DNA of 64,000 nucleotides from Anaeramoeba ignava. Taxonomy: Eukaryota > Metamonada > Anaeramoebidae. Made by a program: the position numbers and the translations under genes. This document shows positions 59,715-64,000 of this stretch, one piece after another (within the stretch, counting starts at the first letter, position 1; every line of letters starts with the position of its first letter). Below the pieces are notes generated by a model. The model searched no databases. It was not told the DNA's origin and worked only from the letters and a program-made list of their open reading frames with translations. The stretch covers positions 162,256-226,255 of the forward strand of contig JAPDFW010000102.1 of assembly GCA_028826165.1 (NCBI GenBank). Direction: 5' to 3'.

Positions 59715-59743
59715 AAATTAATTTTCATTTTTTTCATTTCAAA

Positions 59744-62700
59744 ATGGAACAAAAATATTTTATTCAAGTTAAAAATTATGAAAACAAAAAAGTTAAATTA
59801 ACAAATCAAAATGAAATTATTGTTGAATGGAAACTTCCTGAACAATTTCAACCAAAATCAAATGATAAAATTGCACTTTTTGACGCTACAAAAGAAAAAA
59901 ATGAAATTTACTTTACTTATAAAAACAATTCAAATTCTCAATTAGAAGGAACAACATTTCTTAATGTCAATTATGTGGAAATATGGAAGAACAAATTACA
60001 AATTAGATATTTACCTGAAAATAAATCCAAATCAATTCTTGTTTCTGAAGTTTTTGAAATTATTCCTTTTGAAAAAATAATTACTATTGATGAAATTAAT
60101 GAAAAAGAAATTAAAACAACTTGGAAATTACCTGTTAATTTTATACCCAATGGAGATGATGGTTGTGATGGATATTCTTTAAGACGTTGGGATTTGATTT
60201 GCTTATTTCCCAAAGATAAACCATTTTATAGTTCTTATTTGAGTAGTGTGGCTAATCGCAATGGAGCAATGAATGGAACAGCAACTTTTAATACTGGATC
60301 TTGCATGAGAGATGAAACTAATGAGGAATTTGTAATTAGATACATTGCAGTTAATGAAGACACAATAGCAGAAAGTGAACCTTTTATTATTAAATCCAAA
60401 ATTCCAGAAAATCATCTTATTCTCTCTAAAGAAAAGTTTTTATTTGGAGAATCCATTGAAATTTCATGGGAGTTTCCTGAAGACTTTGAGATATCTGAAA
60501 CAAGTCGGATTGGATTATTTTATGAAAACTCAATAAGTTCACAATATATTGAATTAAAATATATTTATCAAACAAATAGAAAAGATTCAATTATTTTCCA
60601 AACAAAAGATTATCAAACAATTAATTTTCTTGACAATTTACAATTTAGATTTTTTTCATGTGATGACAAAAGTCAATGTGTCAGCAAACCATTCCAAATC
60701 CAATTCTTGGAAAATAATGGAATTGAAATTATAGCAAAAAGACCTACATTTGGTTTACCAATTCAAGTTCAATTCAAATTACCTGATGAATACAAACCAA
60801 ACATTTCAGATTCAATTTCACTTTTTTATTATGATTCTCATTCAAATTTAAATGATTTATCACAAAAACCTTTGATAGAAAAACATAATGATAGAGTTTC
60901 AAGAATTGGAATGATTGAATTCAAATTGGATGATGATTTGAAAAAGGAAAATACAAATGAAAATGAAGCCCAATTATTTATTGTTAAATACATTTCTCAT
61001 CTCAAAACTTCAAACGAAAAAAAAGTATTGTTTACTTCTTCTCATTTTGGAGTTGATGAATTTAAAATCTTTAAATTATTAGTTTCCAAAAATGAAATTA
61101 AATATGGAGAATCAATTGATGTTAAATGGGAATTTCCTGAATATTATCAATCAAATGAACGAGATTGGATTGGTTTATTTTTGAAAGATTCTCCAATCAA
61201 TAATTCTTTAGTTGGCAAAAATACTTTAAATTTAACAAAAAAAGGAATATTAAGATTTGATATTGGAAATTATATTACAGAAGAAAATCAAATATTTGAA
61301 TTTAGATATTATCCAAAAGATCAAAAAAACCCAATAGCAAAAAGTGAAGAAATTAAAGTGAAAGAATTTGATAAAAAAAATTTCAAATTATTAGTTTCCA
61401 AAAATGAAATTAAATTTGGAGAATCAATTGATGTTGAATGGGAATTACCTGAATATTATCATTCAAATGAACAAGATTGGATTGGTTTATTTTTGAAAGA
61501 TTCCCCAATCAATAATTCTTTATTTAGGAAATTTACTTCAAATTTAGCAAGAAAAGGAATATTAACACTTGATATTGGAAATTATATTACAGAAGAAAAT
61601 CAAATATTTGAATTTAGATATTACCCAAAAGATCAAAAAAACCCAATAACAAAAAGTGAAGAAATTAAAGTGAAAGAATTTGATAAAAAAGATTTCAAAT
61701 TATTAGTTTCCAAAAATGAAATTAAATATGGAGAATCAATTGATGTTGAATGGGAATTACCTGAATTTTATCAGCCAATTCATGGAGATCGGATTGTTTT
61801 ATTTTTGAAATATCCTCGAATTGATTATAATTCTTTAATTATTAAAGATAATTCAAATTTAGCAAGAAAAGGAAAATTTACATTTGATATTGATAAATAT
61901 ATTAAAGATGAGAACCAAATATTTGAATTTAGATATGTTAAATTTTATGGAAGAATATCATTAATGAAAAGTGAAGAAATTAAAGTGAAAGAGATTGATA
62001 GAAAAGATTTCAAATTATCAGTTTCCAAAAATGAAATTAAATTTGGAGAATTAATTGATGTTGAATGGGAGATACCTGAATATCATCAAACAAATTCTTT
62101 CGATCGGGTTGTTTTATTTTTGAAAGATTCTACAACTACTCCTGGTTTAACTGATCAATATATTCCAATGCATAAAAAAAAGGGAATATTAACATTTGAT
62201 ATTGGAAATTATATTAGAGAAGGAAATCAAATATTTGAATTTAGATATTGTTCAAGTGAATACAAATATGAGCCTTTTGCGAAAAGTGAAGAAATTAAAG
62301 TTCTTCCATTAGAAGGAGGAATAATTAAATCATCTCCAGAAAAAACAAAGATTGGAGAAACAATAAAAGTATCATGGGAATTACCAAATAATTATGAACC
62401 TCATCAAAATGATCAAATAATTTTATTTAAATCACAACTTCAATCTAAAGAAAAAGAAGCACCAAAATATTTTCAAGTTTATTACAAAAATGAGAAATGT
62501 GAAAAAAAAGGAGAAGTAGAAATCAAAATACAAATTGGAGGTGGAATGATCGAGGAAGAATTTATTATTGGATATTATTCTTATTCTTATTCTAAAATTA
62601 TTCTTTGTCAATCACCAATCATAATTGAACCAACTAGTTTTGTGGGAATCAAAATTTTGAATAGAAAAATTGTTGGAGATAAAATTCAATTTGTCTGGAG

Positions 62701-63826
62701 TCTTCCTTCAGTTATTACTCCTTTGGAAACTGATCAATTCGTTATTTTATCCACAAAGAATTCAAATTTTATCAGTATTATCTATTGTAATTTTGTTTGC
62801 AATTCATCATTATCACATTCTGGAATTTCTGAATTGAGCACAAATCAAATTAAGGAAAAAGATATTATGCAAGATTTTGCAATTGGATATATTAGAGAAA
62901 ATAAACCTTATCCATTTATTGAAAGTGAATTTTTCAGATTTGAATTCCCAATTCTTTCCAAAAATTTGCAAATTGATTTATTTAATCTATTTTTGAGACA
63001 AGAATTTTGTGATTTCACAATAAATCATTTAGATGGAAATATCCAAGTTCATAAACTAATTTTATTGATGAGATTTGATAATGATCATTCAATTTTAACA
63101 AAAATTCAAGAAGTTTTCTCATCAAAACCTGAAAATCAAGTTATTCCTTTCTTGATTTTCATTTATACTGGAATGATTGATCCAATTTCTAATCTTGATT
63201 TGAATCAATTTCAAAAAGATGAATGGAATTTAATTGAGTCAAAACATCCATTCTTTTCATTTTATTGGAAATCAAATCAATTTAATTTTGATGATTCTGA
63301 TTCTCAAAAATTATTTCAAGAATATTTAACAAGTTCAGATAATTTTTCCCAAATTCAAAATGAAAAGAAAATTCAAATCATTTCACAAGAATTAGGATTT
63401 GATAAAAATTGGATCCAAAACAAAAAAGATGAATCAGGAATTAAAAAAGATTTTGTTAATCTTTATTTGGAAAAGATTGAAAAAAAAGATTTCAAAATTA
63501 TTTGTGATGATTCTTCAGAAATCAAAGTTCATAAATTGATTTTAATTTTAAGATCAAATTTATTTAGACAAATGTTTTTGAATGTTCAAGATGATTCAAA
63601 TTCTGTTAAAGATTATAGTGGGAAAAGTAAAGGAAGCCTTGAACAACTTATTCATTACTTTTATTTTGGAGAATTTGATTTAAATTTAAATTTAAATTTA
63701 AATTTAAAAAAAGATTTAACAAAAATTATTCAAGAATTAAATGACACAGAAGATTTTTATCAATTAAGTCAATTTAATCAATTTAATAATCGATTAAAAG
63801 AATTGGAAACACAAAAATATTTTTAA
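59744..63826 (+). CDS. Ten SKICH/Ig-like repeats followed by two BTB domains
   Basis: Seen: single-exon ORF of 1360 residues. Ten ~100-residue repeats carry the signature 'W.LP..Y.P...D.I.LF', e.g. IIVEWKLPEQFQPKSNDKIA, IEISWEFPEDF, IDVKWEFPEYYQSNERDWIG and IKVSWELPNNY. Repeats 5-8 (starting near residues 441, 545, 650 and 753) are close copies opening with KLLVSKNEIKYGESIDV and closing with EFRY...KSEEIKV. The pattern resembles SKICH domains (NDP52, TAX1BP1, SKIP), which have an Ig-like fold and bind autophagy or membrane partners. Residues ~1073-1165 are a first BTB-like segment (LFLRQEFCDFTIN, VHKLILLM) and ~1245-1345 a second (KDFKIICDDSSEIKVHKLIL, SNLFRQMFLNV). These match the double-BTB end of the two RCC1 genes next door. 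Likely a Cul3 adaptor with repeated ligand-binding domains (inference). SKICH assignment is by motif only. Confidence 0.78.
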   Translation: MEQKYFIQVKNYENKKVKLTNQNEIIVEWKLPEQFQPKSNDKIALFDATKEKNEIYFTYKNNSNSQLEGTTFLNVNYVEIWKNKLQIRYLPENKSKSILVSEVFEIIPFEKIITIDEINEKEIKTTWKLPVNFIPNGDDGCDGYSLRRWDLICLFPKDKPFYSSYLSSVANRNGAMNGTATFNTGSCMRDETNEEFVIRYIAVNEDTIAESEPFIIKSKIPENHLILSKEKFLFGESIEISWEFPEDFEISETSRIGLFYENSISSQYIELKYIYQTNRKDSIIFQTKDYQTINFLDNLQFRFFSCDDKSQCVSKPFQIQFLENNGIEIIAKRPTFGLPIQVQFKLPDEYKPNISDSISLFYYDSHSNLNDLSQKPLIEKHNDRVSRIGMIEFKLDDDLKKENTNENEAQLFIVKYISHLKTSNEKKVLFTSSHFGVDEFKIFKLLVSKNEIKYGESIDVKWEFPEYYQSNERDWIGLFLKDSPINNSLVGKNTLNLTKKGILRFDIGNYITEENQIFEFRYYPKDQKNPIAKSEEIKVKEFDKKNFKLLVSKNEIKFGESIDVEWELPEYYHSNEQDWIGLFLKDSPINNSLFRKFTSNLARKGILTLDIGNYITEENQIFEFRYYPKDQKNPITKSEEIKVKEFDKKDFKLLVSKNEIKYGESIDVEWELPEFYQPIHGDRIVLFLKYPRIDYNSLIIKDNSNLARKGKFTFDIDKYIKDENQIFEFRYVKFYGRISLMKSEEIKVKEIDRKDFKLSVSKNEIKFGELIDVEWEIPEYHQTNSFDRVVLFLKDSTTTPGLTDQYIPMHKKKGILTFDIGNYIREGNQIFEFRYCSSEYKYEPFAKSEEIKVLPLEGGIIKSSPEKTKIGETIKVSWELPNNYEPHQNDQIILFKSQLQSKEKEAPKYFQVYYKNEKCEKKGEVEIKIQIGGGMIEEEFIIGYYSYSYSKIILCQSPIIIEPTSFVGIKILNRKIVGDKIQFVWSLPSVITPLETDQFVILSTKNSNFISIIYCNFVCNSSLSHSGISELSTNQIKEKDIMQDFAIGYIRENKPYPFIESEFFRFEFPILSKNLQIDLFNLFLRQEFCDFTINHLDGNIQVHKLILLMRFDNDHSILTKIQEVFSSKPENQVIPFLIFIYTGMIDPISNLDLNQFQKDEWNLIESKHPFFSFYWKSNQFNFDDSDSQKLFQEYLTSSDNFSQIQNEKKIQIISQELGFDKNWIQNKKDESGIKKDFVNLYLEKIEKKDFKIICDDSSEIKVHKLILILRSNLFRQMFLNVQDDSNSVKDYSGKSKGSLEQLIHYFYFGEFDLNLNLNLNLKKDLTKIIQELNDTEDFYQLSQFNQFNNRLKELETQKYF

Positions 63827-63907
63827 AAAAAATTAACAAGAAAATAAATTCAAATTTAATTCAATTCAATTTTATTTTTTGAATTTAAAATTTTTGATTA
63901 ATTTTTC

Positions 63908-63940
63908 TTCAGTTTATCTAAACAAAGAAGATAAACTGAA
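63908..63940. other. 12-bp perfect hairpin in non-repetitive sequence
   Basis: TTCAGTTTATCT and AGATAAACTGAA form a 12-bp perfect stem around a 9-nt loop, about 80 bp after the stop of the SKICH-BTB gene. Sequence from here to the window end is less AT-biased than other spacers and may begin another feature beyond the edge. It could be a 3' processing signal, a mobile-element end or part of an RNA gene; I cannot decide. Confidence 0.4.
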
Positions 63941-64000
63941 ACAGAATATTTAAGTGTTAAGTGCCTTGGAAAAATGTTTTTCGAATAATTTCTGCAGTTC

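Noticed and set aside
13100-63826. Alternative genetic code
   Set aside because: TAA and TGA both end proteins at family-appropriate positions, and no in-frame stop interrupts conserved domains except the single frame break near 1200.

Overview
This window is nuclear DNA from an extremely AT-rich, intron-bearing unicellular eukaryote. Genes sit on both strands, most with short GT...AG introns (GTAAG, GTAAAT and GTTTG donors), no operons, and the standard stop codons TAA and TGA. Proteins carry long Asn/Gln/Glu/Lys/Ser tracts built from hexanucleotide repeats. RCC1-BTB, BTB-TLD, PAS and SKICH-like/BTB proteins, a G-protein alpha subunit and a family of secreted papain-like proteases resemble the gene repertoire of free-living amoebae. 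Anaeramoeba is my best guess by inference; Dictyostelium/Mastigamoeba-like lineages are alternatives. Introns and intergenic spacers are packed with simple satellites, and nearly every site has its own motif.

Layout: 1-4519 (-) 5' half of a large BEACH-family gene that runs off the left edge; 4600-7440 a ~141-bp satellite; 7530-8942 (-) BTB-BACK-TLD protein; 9044-11407 (-) G-protein alpha subunit; 11940-13020 ATTAAAT satellite; 13100-15452 (+) eIF4E-family cap-binding protein; 15619-16485 (-) NOP16-like ribosome biogenesis factor; 16738-31785 (-) four tandem papain-like cysteine protease genes with identical exon structure, including an 8-nt microexon directly after the active-site Cys-Trp codons; the fourth has lost catalytic Cys and His. 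Then 31974-34491 (-) PAS/coiled-coil protein; 34991-38549 (+) protein with four PH-like repeats; 38893-40131 (-) a fusion of a DNL-type (Zim17/Tim15) zinc finger with a RidA domain, divergent by only 84 bp from 40216-44964 (+), an intronless WDR81-like BEACH-WD40 protein; 45660-47674 (-) acidic RRM protein; 47827-49358 (-) POLD3-like DNA polymerase delta subunit with a C-terminal PIP box.

The right end holds three related adaptor-like genes and one gene fragment. They are an RCC1-BTB gene (49496-51346, -), an ARM-RCC1-BTB gene whose 14 ARM repeats each sit on one phase-1 exon of a tandem exon/intron array (52350-59179, +), an inverted truncated copy of the RCC1-BTB gene (59295-59714, -), and a gene with ten SKICH/Ig-like repeats followed by two BTB domains (59744-63826, +). 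They share a C-terminal double-BTB module joined to different N-terminal binding domains, as expected for Cul3-type ubiquitin ligase adaptors (inference).

Multi-exon models were assembled by hand; exon lengths sum to whole codons in every model except the BEACH gene, which has one apparent frame break near 1205. The strongest candidates for new biology are the DNL-RidA fusion, the conserved 8-nt protease microexon with its pseudoprotease paralogue, the ARM exon array, the uncharacterised four-repeat PH-like protein, and intron-private satellite DNA.
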